This document shows positions 63,609 through 64,000 of a stretch of 64,000 nt of DNA, one piece after another. Position numbers and translations under genes: made by a program. The stretch lies in NCBI GenBank assembly GCA_964017145.1, contig OZ024850.1, forward strand, positions 2,705,618 to 2,769,617, read 5' to 3'. The notes under the pieces were generated by a model. The model made no database searches, had not been told where the DNA came from, and worked only from the letters and a program-made list of their open reading frames with translations. The number at the start of each line of letters is the position of its first letter. Within the stretch, counting starts at the first letter, position 1. Origin of the DNA: Agrocybe praecox. Lineage: Eukaryota; Basidiomycota; Agaricomycetes; Agaricales; Agrocybaceae.

Positions 63609-64000
63609 AATGACACGCTACTAAACAAGCAGATCGTTTTGAAGATTTCAAATCCAAAGGGATGGAGATATAACAAAGAAACACGAGCAGAGATGAAAGA
63701 ATTGAAGAAAGTGGGCAGTAAACGTTATATGGCACCCAGGATACGCATGTAAGCACTTTACCCTTCACTCTTTGGGAATCAAGCAACCAGGATTTGCTCA
63801 ACTGGAAAGTAACATCAAATATAGTGCAATGATATGAGCACCCACGCGACGCATATGCATATGGGGACCGTGTAAAGGTGTACCTGTGTACAACCTGTGC
63901 ATGAGAATACGCCCATGTCCTTGTTTCCGGAAATGGTAGGTTCAAAGACGCTAATCGCGACGTATTTCTTGAGGGACAATGAGCCCTATTATTGAGGCAG
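63609..64000. other. Upstream region of ABC copy D
   Basis: 392 bases that should contain the copy D promoter. No convincing TATA box, repeat or further transporter copy is visible before the window ends. Confidence 0.5.

Overview
The window is nuclear DNA of a filamentous basidiomycete, most likely a wood- or litter-decaying mushroom (Agaricomycetes). The evidence is the gene structure (many introns of about 45-60 nt with GT..AG ends, and frequent exons under 20 nt) and the families present: a secreted class II haem peroxidase, a polyporopepsin-type aspartic protease, F-box/leucine-rich proteins, an AIM9-like phosphotransferase and a cluster of MRP-type ABC transporters. No prokaryotic gene, rRNA, tRNA or CRISPR array was recognised. 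Exon structures were worked out by hand from splice signals and reading frame and have no transcript support.

Left part (1-23.6 kb), single-copy style genes: the 3' end of an unknown gene (1-249), an F-box relic (521-682), EBP2 for ribosome biogenesis (1171-2692), an aspartic protease (3025-4776, minus), a seven-helix membrane protein (6933-8195), an eleven-helix membrane protein (8684-10767, minus), a broken F-box/LRR-type gene (about 12081-12790), a class II peroxidase lacking the usual lignin- and Mn-oxidation residues (13030-14363, minus), a conserved hypothetical gene (16219-18024), an F-box-like gene (18344-19703, minus), a 200-base assembly gap (20416-20615) and a small NTF2/SnoaL-like protein (22269-22784, minus).

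Right part (23.7-63.6 kb): four full-length ABCC (multidrug-resistance-associated) transporters, all on the minus strand and all with the same intricate exon plan, including 13-, 15- and 16-nt microexons inside the ATPase domains. Three are directly adjacent (23674-30292, 30650-37400, 37979-44862). The fourth (56778-63608) is separated from them by 11.9 kb of accessory DNA.

That 11.9-kb island holds an apparently intact AIM9-like phosphotransferase gene, two 83-bp three-hairpin repeats in opposite orientation, a decayed unknown gene between them, a 551-bp TA-flanked MITE rich in a TATGGGTTA-like motif, a frameshifted protein-kinase relic, a cryptic five-exon gene for a 91-residue protein, and the truncated 5' end of another gene with its TATA box. 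The tandem transporter array, probably for vacuolar or plasma-membrane export of conjugates or xenobiotics, therefore seems to have been opened by, or to have accumulated, mobile DNA between its third and fourth copies.
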